Of a DNA stretch of 64,000 bases, positions 1 through 8,321 are shown piece after piece. This stretch comes from Peptacetobacter sp900539645 (GTDB lineage: Bacteria > Bacillota > Clostridia > Peptostreptococcales > Peptostreptococcaceae). The translations under genes were made by a program, and so were the position numbers. The first letter of the stretch is position 1; each line of letters starts with the position of its first letter. Where the stretch lies: NCBI RefSeq assembly GCF_047807365.1, contig NZ_JBLOUI010000001.1, positions 185,300-249,299 of the forward strand, in the 5' to 3' direction. The notes beneath the pieces are model-generated. The model saw only the letters and a list, made by a program, of their open reading frames with translations. It ran no database searches and was not told the origin of the DNA.

Positions 1-14
1 AGGGGGACAAGATT

Positions 15-341
15 ATGATAGTAACTACAACACCATCAGTAGAGGGATACAAAATAGTTGAGTATAAAGGAATAACTTACGGAGAAGTTGTTTCAGGGGT
101 TAACTTCTTCAAAGACTTTGCAGCTGGATTATCTAATATATTCGGTGGAAGATCAAATTCTTACGAAGACGAATTAAAAAATGCCAGAGAAAAAGCTCTT
201 GAAGAATTAGAAGGAAGAGCAGCTGCAAAAGGTGCAAATGCAGTTGTTGGAGTTGACACAGACTATGAAGTACTAGGTGCTGACAATGGAATGCTAATGG
301 TAACAGTATCTGGAACAGCAGTAGTAATAGAGAGAATATAA
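15..341 (+). CDS. YbjQ/UPF0145 family protein
   Basis: A 108-residue soluble protein of the YbjQ/UPF0145 family (annotated elsewhere as heavy-metal-binding domain). Biochemical function in this family is not established. Seen here: the N-terminal strand MIVTTTPSVEGYKIVEY, a long charged helix rich in Glu/Lys/Ala around residues 50-72, the diagnostic KGANAVVGVDTDYEV segment near residues 72-86, and a closing VSGTAVVIERI strand. The length is normal for the family. The ATG follows AGGGGGA at the window edge with good spacing. The gene stands alone and is followed by a terminator at 450-486. Confidence 0.85.
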   Translation: MIVTTTPSVEGYKIVEYKGITYGEVVSGVNFFKDFAAGLSNIFGGRSNSYEDELKNAREKALEELEGRAAAKGANAVVGVDTDYEVLGADNGMLMVTVSGTAVVIERI

Positions 342-449
342 GAGAAAGGGCAAGAGTGTAACTGCTCCTTGCTCCAGGCTTCATCTTATATACTTACTTA
401 CAGGTTAAGCTAAAAACAAATTTAAACTTAATAAAATTTAATTATACAG

Positions 450-486
450 AAAAAGGTTGTTACAAAATTTGTAGCAACCTTTTTTG
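450..486 (+). terminator. Intrinsic terminator after the YbjQ-like gene
   Basis: Stem AAAAAGGTTGTTACAAA with TTTGTAGCAACCTTTTTT is nearly perfect and ends in a T-run on the plus strand. Similar GGTTGTnACAAA-type hairpins recur at 57450-57485 and inside the palindromes near 20970 and 30970, so this is a dispersed terminator type. Confidence 0.8.
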
Positions 487-519
487 TAAACTATTTACAT
501 TCTTCATAAGTTTTTCGTT

Positions 520-674
520 GGAATAATTTATTGTATAAAAGAAGAGGGTTATAGCAAAAACTACGACAATCTACAGACGCCATGCAACATATAAATGTGT
601 TACATATATGGGCATGGCGTCGAAGCCTGGAGTGTTTTTGCTATACCCTCTTCTTTGCTATATTATATTATTCC
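520..674 (-). repeat. Long 3'-end palindrome with conserved core, copy 1
   Basis: Arms 541-561 (GAAGAGGGTTATAGCAAAAA) and 634-653 pair almost perfectly around a core with CGACAATCTACAG (564-576), an inner stem, and GAAGCCTGGAG (622-632). Pairing continues outward: GGAATAATTTATTGTATAAA at 520 on the left mirrors the right-hand flank through the ribU stop codon (GGAATAATATAA inverted at 663-674). It lies in the ribU 3' region with the core in the sense orientation shared by other copies, and can act as a terminator because an A/T-rich tract follows on the minus strand. Confidence 0.8.
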
Positions 675-1313
675 TTTCATTGCTAGTACTAGCATTACAC
701 ATGTTACTATTACTAATACCGCTACAGCCATTACACCTGGATGTACTATCATTTTTGGTGCATCTTTAGCTTCTGATTTTAACACTGTTCTTCTAAGTGC
801 TGATACTATTGGTTTATATATTAATAAAATTATTGCTGAGTCTATTCCACCTTTTATTAAGTTGAATGGCATTATCGCTGGAACTAAAAGTTTTACAACT
901 TCTGCTCTTGGAATTCCCATATATATTGGTGTTACTAAGTAGTTCCATAACATCATAACAACTGTAAGAAGTACTGTACCACTTACTAAACCTATTATAG
1001 AACCTCTTAAAGTTCTATCTTTTTTGTATATAAAAGCTGCAGTACAAGAAAACGCACAAATAGAAATTATATTCATTACAAGTCCTATTATTCCATCTTC
1101 ACTTATAGTTAAAAATTCGATAAACGCTGTTACTACTGCTACCATCAATGACATGAACGGTCCCCAAATAAATCCACCTATTGTTATAATTACGTTCTTT
1201 GGATCATACTCTAAGAATAATACCATTGGTATTCTTATGAATAATACCGCTGCAAATGCCAGTGCACTAAGCATTGCCACCCTTGTCATTGTTTTTGTCT
1301 TGCTTTCCATCAT
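663..1313 (-). CDS. ribU: Riboflavin ECF transporter S component RibU
   Basis: Substrate-binding membrane subunit of an energy-coupling-factor importer for riboflavin; it would work with ECF ATPase and EcfT subunits that are not in this window. The 216-residue protein has an N-terminal basic segment, about six hydrophobic segments, an ALAFAAVLFIRIP stretch typical of ECF S components, a conserved GGFIWGP loop and a basic C-terminal half. The identification is strengthened by the FMN riboswitch in its leader (1485-1622). Start ATG at 1313 follows TTAGGAGTGATGAAAG. The gene ends inside a long palindromic repeat. Confidence 0.92.
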   Translation of the reverse strand: MMESKTKTMTRVAMLSALAFAAVLFIRIPMVLFLEYDPKNVIITIGGFIWGPFMSLMVAVVTAFIEFLTISEDGIIGLVMNIISICAFSCTAAFIYKKDRTLRGSIIGLVSGTVLLTVVMMLWNYLVTPIYMGIPRAEVVKLLVPAIMPFNLIKGGIDSAIILLIYKPIVSALRRTVLKSEAKDAPKMIVHPGVMAVAVLVIVTCVMLVLAMKGII

Positions 1314-1340
1314 CTTTCATCACTCCTAAAATTTAAAATA

Positions 1341-1376
1341 AAAAACACCTGATAGACTAAGTGTCTTTCAGGTGTT
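1341..1376 (-). terminator. Riboswitch-controlled terminator upstream of ribU
   Basis: On the minus strand AACACCTGAAAGACACTTAG pairs with TCTATCAGGTGTT and is followed by TTTTTATTTTA, just before the ribU ribosome binding site. With the FMN aptamer upstream it forms the expected transcription-termination expression platform. Confidence 0.85.
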
Positions 1377-1484
1377 GTAACTCTCTATTATAAAAATATC
1401 TTTTGATTATTAGTATGTAAAATATAACCTAAATAGGATTTATTTTGCACAATAAAAAATCTAACTAATAGATAATTATTAACA

Positions 1485-1622
1485 CATCTTCTCTCATCCA
1501 GACTATACTGTCGGTTTTGGAATTTCACCAAATCCTGAATTGAACTTATGCCAATTCCTGCGTTTAAAAAAACGCTCGCGGACTATACCGCCGGTCGGGA
1601 ATCTCACCCTGCCCTGAAGACA
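1485..1622 (-). promoter_or_regulatory. FMN riboswitch (RFN element)
   Basis: Read on the minus strand the leader holds the hallmark RFN blocks in order: CAGGGCAGGGTGAGATTCCC, GACCGGCGGTATAGTCCGCG, GGATTTGGTGAAATTCCAAA and ACCGACAGTATAGTCTGGAT followed by GAGAGAAGA. The closing helix pairs TCTTC with GAAGA. FMN binding is expected to lower ribU expression through the terminator at 1341-1376. Confidence 0.97.
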
Positions 1623-1685
1623 TCTTAACTAATTCAGTTGTCTATTATTAAATTAACACAAATAAAAAATAAAATCAATACCATA

Positions 1686-1747
1686 TTGACTTTATTGACT
1701 AACAAACATATAATCAAATTATAGTGATTTATACCCCTACTAGGTAT
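1686..1747 (+). promoter_or_regulatory. copZ promoter with CsoR-like operator
   Basis: TTGACT (1686-1691), a 17-base spacer and TATAAT (1709-1714) form a strong sigma-A promoter. Just downstream, at 1731-1747, ATACCCCTACTAGGTAT is a near-palindrome resembling CsoR copper-repressor operators. Its place near the expected transcription start would let a repressor block initiation. The CsoR assignment is by resemblance only. Confidence 0.6.
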
Positions 1748-1777
1748 ATTAAGTATTAAAACTTGGAGGATAAATAT

Positions 1778-1993
1778 ATGAAAAAAATAATAAAAATAGA
1801 TGGCATGGGATGCCAGCACTGTGTAAATAGAATAACTGAAGCACTTTCTGCTATAGATGGTGTAGAAGTATTAGAAGTTAGCTTAGAAGACAAATCTGCA
1901 ACTGTTGACGTAGAAGAATCAATAACTGATGAAATTTTAATGGAAGCTATAGATGAAGAAGGATTTGAACCTATAGAATGTTTCTTAGCATAA
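1778..1993 (+). CDS. copZ: CopZ-like copper chaperone, heavy-metal-associated domain
   Basis: A 71-residue single HMA-domain protein. The metal site GMGCQHC (MxCxxC type) lies near the N terminus in the first loop, and the rest follows the ferredoxin-like HMA pattern. Such proteins carry Cu(I) to a P-type ATPase or repressor. No copper ATPase gene is adjacent, which is unusual because copZ often sits beside copA. The chosen ATG has TTGGAGG 8 bases upstream; an earlier in-frame ATG overlaps that ribosome binding site. An operator-like palindrome upstream suggests copper-responsive control. Confidence 0.88.
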   Translation: MKKIIKIDGMGCQHCVNRITEALSAIDGVEVLEVSLEDKSATVDVEESITDEILMEAIDEEGFEPIECFLA

Positions 1994-2045
1994 TCTATTA
2001 ATTATAAAATCTAACATAGTTCACCAATTTAAATTAATCATAAAT

Positions 2046-2087
2046 AAAAAGAGCTTTTTCTCCATACAAGATTAAGCTCTTTTTTTA
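2046..2087. terminator. Bidirectional terminator between copZ and the cyclase gene
   Basis: AAAAAGAGCTTTTTCTCC... pairs with ...TTAAGCTCTTTTTTT. A-rich left and T-rich right flanks allow use by both convergent genes. Confidence 0.8.
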
Positions 2088-2096
2088 TTTATATAT

Positions 2097-2741
2097 TTAC
2101 TCAAACCAAGCAACCGCCCTAACTGGTGCACCATCGCTATTTTCTACTTTTAACGGACAACAACTAAAATTAAAAATTTTATCTCCACAAAGTTCAAGAT
2201 TTTTTAGATTTTCAATATTTACAATATCCTTATCTTTAAACAACTTCTTATGTCTTGTAAGTTTTTCATCTGAAACAGGATCTATCCCTATCGTATCAAA
2301 TCCAATTCCTTTATAATTTCCATTAAGCACATAATCTAAAACTTCATCGTTCACACATGGATAATCTCCAAAATATTTATCAGTTCCCCAATATTTATCC
2401 CAACCAGTGTTGAACAATAAAAAATCAACTTTCTCAGCTTTTTTACCGTATTTCAAAATACAGTCTAATGTAATATCCTCGCCTTCATTTAAATCTCTAC
2501 AATCTATCACAAGTCCTTTTCCTATAAACTGGTTCGCAGGAAACTCGTCTAAAGTCGTTCTATCTGGATATATATGTGCTGGTGGATCCATGTGAGTCCC
2601 TACATGAGAATATATACTAATAGAAGTTTCCCTAAAACCATCTTTTTCATAATTACTTGTGTTAATTAACTTTGGCATTTCTGTACCTGGAAAAACTGTC
2701 ATTTCTTCTTTTATTGTATAAGTTAAATCTATTGCTTTCAT
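2097..2741 (-). CDS. Cyclase family protein (KynB-like metal-dependent hydrolase)
   Basis: A roughly 214-residue member of the cyclase/kynurenine-formamidase-like family. The metal-binding signature SHVGTHMDPPAH lies near residues 45-56, followed by DCRDLNEGEDI and a C-terminal CPLKVENSDGAPVRAVAW segment typical of the family. Members hydrolyse formamides or related amides; the substrate here cannot be read from the sequence, and no tryptophan-degradation genes are adjacent. An ATG at 2741 with GAGGTG six bases upstream is preferred over the in-frame GTG at 2750. Single gene, converging on copZ. Confidence 0.85.
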   Translation of the reverse strand: MKAIDLTYTIKEEMTVFPGTEMPKLINTSNYEKDGFRETSISIYSHVGTHMDPPAHIYPDRTTLDEFPANQFIGKGLVIDCRDLNEGEDITLDCILKYGKKAEKVDFLLFNTGWDKYWGTDKYFGDYPCVNDEVLDYVLNGNYKGIGFDTIGIDPVSDEKLTRHKKLFKDKDIVNIENLKNLELCGDKIFNFSCCPLKVENSDGAPVRAVAWFE

Positions 2742-2815
2742 ACTCTTCACCTCTTAATACTCTAGCTTGATTATCATTTTAATTATATCATATACAAAAT
2801 TTTTAATTATATAAT

Positions 2816-2884
2816 AAAAAGTAGGATGAACAAATTATCTCTCAAAGCTCATCACTTATTCGATAATCGCCATCCTACTTTTCT
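2816..2884 (-). terminator. Terminator hairpin downstream of the histidine kinase
   Basis: AAAAAGTAGGATG and CATCCTACTTTTCT form a strong 12-bp stem around a roughly 40-base insert with a weak inner ATTATC/GATAAT pairing. It follows the kinase stop codon on the minus strand and precedes a T-rich tract. The conserved core of the long palindromes is absent. Confidence 0.65.
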
Positions 2885-2896
2885 AAAACAACTTAT

Positions 2897-5305
2897 TTAA
2901 TTTTTACTTTCCTGCTTACTTTCTTCTTTCTTTAAATTTCTCTCATTCTTAAAAGTAAGCACTACCTTAAATAAATCTCCATCTGAGCTTACCTTCATCT
3001 TACCGTCCTGAAGCTCTGTGAAGCTCTTAGCTATTGCAAGCCCAAGTCCACTTCCCTCAGTATTTCTCGATTTATCCCCTCTAACAAATCTTTCTGTTAG
3101 ATTTTCAACATCTCCGTTTAATTCCTCTGCAGAAATATTTTTAAACTCTATCTCTGTATTTTCTGCATCTCTCTTAACATTTATGTATACTCTAGTGTAT
3201 GGCATTGAGTATTTCGAGATATTAGATATTAAGTTAGAGAATATGCGGAAAGTTCTCATACTATCTAATTCTAGTATCACCTTTTCTTCTGGGAAATTAC
3301 CCTTAACTTCTAAATGGGCTGCATTCAATTTATCCTCAAGTTCTACTAAAGTCTGTTTTATTAAAGATACAACATCTACCTTCATAGGATTCATTTTAAC
3401 ATTTCCACTTGTAGCCTTACTTACTTCAAATAAGTCTTCAATAAGAAATTTTAATCTATTTGATTTTTTATCTATAGTATCAAGATATTTCTGTCTTTCT
3501 TCTTCTGTTATTCCCTCTTTTTTAAGAAGGTCAACATAAGTTATTATTGAAGTAAGTGGAGTTTTTAAATCGTGTGAAACATTAGTTATAAGCTCAGTTT
3601 TCATCTTCTGGCTCTTAACTTCTTCACTAACTGCTGCACTGAAACCTTTTTCTATATTTTCTAGGTTTTCTTTTATTGGATTGAATACTCCTAAATCTTC
3701 TTCCGGAACTGATCCAAAATCGCCATTTGCTATATCTTTAGTTATTGTTTCTAGTTTATTGTAGTCTTCTAATACTTTGCCAAATTTTTTCTTTATTAAA
3801 ATGTAAAGTATTACAGAGTATATAGCTCCTGTGATTATACCAAATCCCCAAATTGCAGAACAGATTGCTATTGCTAGGAAGTTTACTCCTAATGCTGCCA
3901 ATATGAATTTTTCATATCCGTCTTTTAAATCTAAGTTGTTCATCCAATTAAAGAATATTTTAACTTTTGAAATCATCCATTTTACTACTCTTATTGCTAT
4001 ACAAGAGTTGAATATTACTCTTCTATCTCCTTTAGCAATCATATCTCTTAGATATATACCGCCCATTAAGAATAGTGCAAATAATATCATCCAGTATCCA
4101 ATATTTCCTATTACTACTCCCCACGAAGCTGTTGTCGCTGATATAGGAAGCATCTGCATAAGTAGATTTTCTAATGAATCTGATGTGCTAATATCTATAA
4201 GCTGTAATGGGTTTATAGCTACAAATGCTGAAGCTATTAAAGATACAAGTATCACTATTACTTCTATAGGCACTTTTATCACGCTACCCATTGCAAATAC
4301 ATCATTTCTTATTGAATTTGGTAGTAGGAATCCTACTAAAGCGTATACACACATTATTAAAACAGCTACCATAGTCATCTGTCCTAATGTATGCATCTTA
4401 TCTCCTGATAGAAGATGGTAAATTCCATTGTAGTTATTTATACTTGAATTATATGGAGCATTAACTATTTGAGTTGCTCCTTCTTTTGTTAATCCTATTG
4501 TAAATGTTGCATTTTTTATAGGAGGCAATTTATATTTTAAAGATCCATCTGTATATTTTTTATATAAATTTGCACTTCTTACATTCCAGCTTTGTACTGT
4601 GTTGTCCATAACAGTCTGGCATTTATCTGCATCTATCCCATGAAGTGCTTTAAAGCTATAATTTCCATCTTTATCAAAGTCTAAAACCATGTAGAATAAA
4701 TATTTTCTATTTATTTCATCCATTCTTTCTTTAACCTGATACTCTTCCATTCCTGAACCTAGTTGAGCTAAAGATTTATTTTTGATAAATTCTAAGTCGT
4801 TTTTTTCGTTTCCGATTGTCTTTTTATTTTCTTTATTGAATACGTTGTACTTTACAGGTTTGTTAGCTGCATTTAGAGCTATTTCAGCGTAATCCATATC
4901 ATTTTCGAACGCTTCATTAAAATCCTCTTTAATAGCTTCTTTATTCAGTATTACATCTCCATTTTCATTTATTGCATCTGTCAATTCTTCTGGAGTACCT
5001 AAATCTATATCTGCATTTTCAAGAGCATTTTTTATTGCATCTTCTGTTAAGAAGACATCTGAAGGGTTTGCTTTATTCTCAGTTGCATTCTTCAAATCCC
5101 AATACATTGGATAAATCTGACCTAAGAAGTAGTCTGCTCCTGTTTCACTATTTAAAACCTGTTCTTCTACTGTAAATTTATCCGATATATTTCTATACGT
5201 CGTCAACATTCCCAATGAGGAAATTAACAACACTATAAGTACTACTATATTGGCTAATATTTTCTTTGATTTATCATCTCTAGATTTTTTCAATTTTGTA
5301 TCCAA
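2897..5305 (-). CDS. Large multi-membrane-span sensor histidine kinase
   Basis: 802 residues. Order: one N-terminal membrane segment (about 18-38), a long predicted extracytoplasmic region (about 45-305), roughly six to seven membrane segments (about 310-500), a dimerisation domain with the phosphoacceptor in VSHDLKTPLTS (near residue 574), and a catalytic ATPase domain with N box FSNLISNIS and G box GSGLGLAIAKS (near residue 753). It pairs with the OmpR-type regulator just upstream, overlapping it by 26 bases. The start codon appears to be TTG and is not certain. The signal is unknown; the large outer domain suggests an envelope or peptide cue. Confidence 0.88.
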   Translation of the reverse strand: MDTKLKKSRDDKSKKILANIVVLIVLLISSLGMLTTYRNISDKFTVEEQVLNSETGADYFLGQIYPMYWDLKNATENKANPSDVFLTEDAIKNALENADIDLGTPEELTDAINENGDVILNKEAIKEDFNEAFENDMDYAEIALNAANKPVKYNVFNKENKKTIGNEKNDLEFIKNKSLAQLGSGMEEYQVKERMDEINRKYLFYMVLDFDKDGNYSFKALHGIDADKCQTVMDNTVQSWNVRSANLYKKYTDGSLKYKLPPIKNATFTIGLTKEGATQIVNAPYNSSINNYNGIYHLLSGDKMHTLGQMTMVAVLIMCVYALVGFLLPNSIRNDVFAMGSVIKVPIEVIVILVSLIASAFVAINPLQLIDISTSDSLENLLMQMLPISATTASWGVVIGNIGYWMILFALFLMGGIYLRDMIAKGDRRVIFNSCIAIRVVKWMISKVKIFFNWMNNLDLKDGYEKFILAALGVNFLAIAICSAIWGFGIITGAIYSVILYILIKKKFGKVLEDYNKLETITKDIANGDFGSVPEEDLGVFNPIKENLENIEKGFSAAVSEEVKSQKMKTELITNVSHDLKTPLTSIITYVDLLKKEGITEEERQKYLDTIDKKSNRLKFLIEDLFEVSKATSGNVKMNPMKVDVVSLIKQTLVELEDKLNAAHLEVKGNFPEEKVILELDSMRTFRIFSNLISNISKYSMPYTRVYINVKRDAENTEIEFKNISAEELNGDVENLTERFVRGDKSRNTEGSGLGLAIAKSFTELQDGKMKVSSDGDLFKVVLTFKNERNLKKEESKQESKN

Positions 5306-5999
5306 CTCCCCACACCACCTTTAAGTATCTTGGATTTTTCGGATCCAATTCTATTTTTTCTCTTATATTTCTTACATGTACCATTACGGTATCTGTGTTT
5401 ATCGCAGCCTCATTCCAAACTCTTTCATAAATTTCTTCCGCTGGAAATACTCTGCCAGGATTTTTTATAAGCAATCCTAAAATCTTAAATTCTATTGGAG
5501 TCAGTCTTACTGGATTTCCGTCAACAGAAACCTCTTTTGTATCGTCGTTTAATTCAAGCCCTCCTATTGTATATATGTTCTCATTCACAGCTTCAATTTC
5601 TGCTTTACTCGCTTTTTGAATGTTCATATATTTTGTGTATCTTCTTAGCTGAGAATTTACTCTAGCTAAAAGTTCAAGAGGTTTGAAAGGTTTTGTAACG
5701 TAATCGTCTGCCCCTATGTTTAGTCCCATTATCTTATCTACTTCTTCAGATTTTGCTGAAAGCATTATTATCGGGAAATTGTGATTTTCTCTAGCTTTCA
5801 TAGTGAATGTTATCCCGTCCATTACTGGCATCATTATATCCACGATTGCTAAATGTATTTCTTCATTTTCTAAAACCTTAAGGCCTTCCATTCCGTTGAA
5901 AGCCTTAAAAACATTGTATCCCTGATTTAATAAATATATTTCAACAGCCTCTGCTATTTCTTTTTCATCTTCAACTACTAATATGTTATATGCGTTCAT
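5280..5999 (-). CDS. OmpR/PhoB-family response regulator
   Basis: 239 residues: receiver domain (1-120) with acidic pair VEDEKE, phosphoacceptor Asp in AIVDIMMPVMDG, conserved Lys in DDYVTKPF, and a C-terminal winged-helix DNA-binding domain with LTPIEFKILGLL and the VWGVGYKIE wing. First gene of a two-gene operon with the overlapping kinase. ATG follows AAAGGAGAAAAATT. A TATAAT-like -10 (inverted at 6036-6041) lies about 40 bases upstream. Confidence 0.93.
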   Translation of the reverse strand: MNAYNILVVEDEKEIAEAVEIYLLNQGYNVFKAFNGMEGLKVLENEEIHLAIVDIMMPVMDGITFTMKARENHNFPIIMLSAKSEEVDKIMGLNIGADDYVTKPFKPLELLARVNSQLRRYTKYMNIQKASKAEIEAVNENIYTIGGLELNDDTKEVSVDGNPVRLTPIEFKILGLLIKNPGRVFPAEEIYERVWNEAAINTDTVMVHVRNIREKIELDPKNPRYLKVVWGVGYKIEKI

Positions 6000-6245
6000 A
6001 ATTTTTCTCCTTTGTCGTATGATTTCTACTCTTTAATTATACAACAGTATGCAGTTATTAGATGAAATTTTATTATTACTATAATTTTTATTAATATAAA
6101 TAGATAATGGCTTTTTTAATTTTTTCTTTTCAGTCCTTTCCATCTCTCAAACTTCCTTTCTCTCTTTTGTTAATTATATTGTATTGAATAATTTTAAAGA
6201 TAGACTTTGTATAATTTTAAAGAATTTCTTAAGAGTTTCTATATA

Positions 6246-6273
6246 TTGAATTTAGTTTTGTCGGTGATATAAT
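6246..6273 (+). promoter_or_regulatory. Promoter of the PHP phosphatase gene
   Basis: TTGAAT (6246-6251), 16-base spacer, TATAAT (6268-6273) with an upstream TG two bases away. The remaining 5999-6310 intergenic DNA is AT-rich with only the regulator's -10 on the other strand. Confidence 0.65.
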
Positions 6274-6309
6274 TAAAAGTATAACTACAGAAAAAAAGGG
6301 GGCGTTTTT

Positions 6310-7140
6310 ATGTTTTGCGATTACCATACTCATACAATATTTAGCGACGATTCAAATTATCCAATGGAGGAATGTGTAAAAGACGCAATTTCTCTTGGAA
6401 TTAAAGAAATTTGTTTCACAGACCATGTAGATTACGGTGTTAAATACGATTTAAAAGATTTAAAACCAGAAGAAGTTGAGGGGAAGGTTTTAAATGTCGA
6501 TTTTGAAAAATATTTTCCAGAGATAGAAAGAGTTAAAGAGCTTTATAAAGACAAGATATCTATAAAAACTGGGCTTGAATTTGGTGTTCAAAAGCACACA
6601 ATTCCACAATATGAGGAGTTATTAAAAAAATATCCTTTTGATTTTATCATAATGTCTGTTCACGAAATAGACAATAAAGAACTTTGGGATCATAGTTTCC
6701 AGAACGGAAAAACTGAGGCGGAATATTATAGACTATACTTTGAAAATATATACTATCTTGTTCAGAATTTCCATAACTACTCTGTTTTAGGTCATTTAGA
6801 TTTATTAAAAAGATACGACGAAAAAGATGGATACAACCCATTTGTAGAGAATAAAGAGATTATAACTAAGATTTTAAAATACGTTATAGCTGATGGAAAA
6901 GGTATAGAATTGAATACTTCTACTAAAAAATATCACTTAGACGACTTAATGCCATCAAAAGATATACTAAAACTATACTTAGAACTAGGTGGAGAAATCT
7001 TGACTATCGGCAGCGATTCTCACTGCAAAAAAGACCTAACAAACTCACACATAGAAGAATTAAAACAAGAACTTAGAGATATAGGTTTTAAGAAATTCTG
7101 CACATTCGAAAAAATGAAACCTATATTCCACGAATTATAA
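6310..7140 (+). CDS. HisJ-type histidinol-phosphatase, PHP domain
   Basis: 276-residue PHP-fold metallophosphoesterase. Metal ligands are visible in DYHTHTIFSDDS (residues 4-15), FTDHVDYG, the Glu of TGLEFG, SVHEID, GHLDLLKR, and the closing IGSDSHCK motif. The family includes histidinol-phosphate phosphatase (HisK/HisJ), but no his genes are adjacent, so activity on another small phosphate ester is possible. ATG follows AAAAGGGGGCG. Monocistronic with its own promoter; a long palindrome follows. Confidence 0.85.
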   Translation: MFCDYHTHTIFSDDSNYPMEECVKDAISLGIKEICFTDHVDYGVKYDLKDLKPEEVEGKVLNVDFEKYFPEIERVKELYKDKISIKTGLEFGVQKHTIPQYEELLKKYPFDFIIMSVHEIDNKELWDHSFQNGKTEAEYYRLYFENIYYLVQNFHNYSVLGHLDLLKRYDEKDGYNPFVENKEIITKILKYVIADGKGIELNTSTKKYHLDDLMPSKDILKLYLELGGEILTIGSDSHCKKDLTNSHIEELKQELRDIGFKKFCTFEKMKPIFHEL

Positions 7141-7200
7141 AATTTTCTAGGCTAACTTTAAATGCTAAAAATAGCTGACTTCTCTGCTATTACAAACATC

Positions 7201-7385
7201 AGATATATTTAACTAAAATAAATGACGATAATTTTCTATAAAAAAACTCCTTTTGCTTGACATCATTACTGAAATGAACTCGACAATGCAACTTGATCGT
7301 CTGGAGAGGAATTCAGTAATGATGGCTAGCTTTTAAAGGAGTTTTTTTAGAAATTATCGCCATTATTACTTAGTTAAACATATCT
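7201..7385 (-). repeat. Long 3'-end palindrome with minimal core, copy 2
   Basis: Several nested pairings surround the core at 7277-7312 (GAACTCGACAATGCAACTTG then ATCGTCTGGAGAGGAATTC). Nearest are TCATTACTGAA/TTCAGTAATGA, then AAAAACTCCTTTT/AAAGGAGTTTTT (a terminator stem), then CGATAATTTTCT/AGAAATTATCG. Outermost, AGATATATTTAACTAA at 7201-7216 matches 15 of 16 bases of the inverted end of the HAD gene (7370-7385), including its stop codon. This copy lacks the long inner stem. Confidence 0.8.
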
Positions 7386-8005
7386 AGTTTTAATAAATCA
7401 GAGAAATCATCTATTTTAGCATCATACTCTTCTACTGTATCAAATCCATATTCCGCATATATAAACGGTATTCCAACAAATTTTGCACTTCTCGCATCTC
7501 CTGGAGTATCACCTACATATACAGGATTTTTTAAATCATTTCTTTCTATCACTAATTTATTATTTTCGCCTTTCTGAAGCCCTGTATTTTCGGCATTTTC
7601 TGTGTCCTCAAAATATTTTTCAAGTCCATTTATTCTTAAAAATGCTTCAATATATCCCTTCTGGCAGTTACTTACTATAAATAATCTGTAGTCTTTAACA
7701 AGCTCATCAAGAGTTTCTTTTACATTAGGGAATATTTTTCCACCATTTTTTCTATCTATTGTCTGAGCTTCTATACTTGCACACTCATCCATCATTATTT
7801 TTCTAGTTTCTTCAGGTATGTGCCCTAACATCTGTTCCATTGCTTCATCGTAAGGCATCCCCATATAACTTGCCACTATTTCGCCAGTTAAACTAGCTTC
7901 AAATCCATACTTCTCAAAAACTTCATTCCATATTTCTGCGACATCATCTCTTGTGTCCCACATTGTTCCGTCTAGATCAAAAATTATCGAGTCTGGTCTA
8001 TTCAT
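7370..8005 (-). CDS. HAD-superfamily phosphatase (PGPase/beta-PGM-like)
   Basis: 211-residue HAD hydrolase. Catalytic motif I is FDLDGTMWDT (residues 8-17), motif II the Ser in IVSNCQKG, and motifs III/IV the Lys region of ENTGLQKGEN and YVGDTPGDARSA. An all-helical cap lies between motifs I and II, as in phosphoglycolate phosphatases and beta-phosphoglucomutases. The exact substrate cannot be predicted. ATG follows GTGAGGGTAAAATT. Its last codons are mirrored on the far side of the palindrome at 7201-7385. Confidence 0.85.
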   Translation of the reverse strand: MNRPDSIIFDLDGTMWDTRDDVAEIWNEVFEKYGFEASLTGEIVASYMGMPYDEAMEQMLGHIPEETRKIMMDECASIEAQTIDRKNGGKIFPNVKETLDELVKDYRLFIVSNCQKGYIEAFLRINGLEKYFEDTENAENTGLQKGENNKLVIERNDLKNPVYVGDTPGDARSAKFVGIPFIYAEYGFDTVEEYDAKIDDFSDLLKLDMFN

Positions 8006-8257
8006 AATTTTACCCTCACTTTATTAATTTTAATTTAGATTTCAAAATCTATCTATTTAATTATATCATCTTTAAACTATTCTGGATATATTTTGCACTT
8101 ATTTTGTATATACATATTATAAATTTTATTTACATATCATTTACTTATTATCTTAATTTTTCCTTCTATCTTTGTATTTTTCCAAATACTTCCAAATATT
8201 TTTTGTAATTCTCTTACATCTAAAAGTAATATTTATTTATATAAAAGTAAAATATAT

Positions 8258-8286
8258 TTGACTTTTTGTATTATATATATTATATT
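8258..8286 (+). promoter_or_regulatory. Promoter of the XRE regulator gene
   Basis: TTGACT (8258-8263), 17-base spacer, TATATT (8281-8286). The rest of 8005-8322 is very AT-rich without further recognisable signals. Confidence 0.55.
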
Positions 8287-8321
8287 TAAACTAAAGATAA
8301 GGATAGAAATGAGGTGAGCAA

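Noticed and set aside
371..383. GCTCCAGGCTTCA after the YbjQ-like gene as a further full palindrome.
   Set aside because: Only half of the core is present, with no matching GCAGATTGTCG half or long arms; it may be a remnant, but it is not annotated as a copy.
2816..2884. Hairpin after the large kinase as another 3'-end inverted duplication.
   Set aside because: Only a 12-bp stem is convincing; pairing into the coding end is weak and the core motif is absent, so it is listed as a terminator.
5999..6310. A small gene in the spacer before the PHP phosphatase.
   Set aside because: No frame with a ribosome binding site; only promoter-like sequences.
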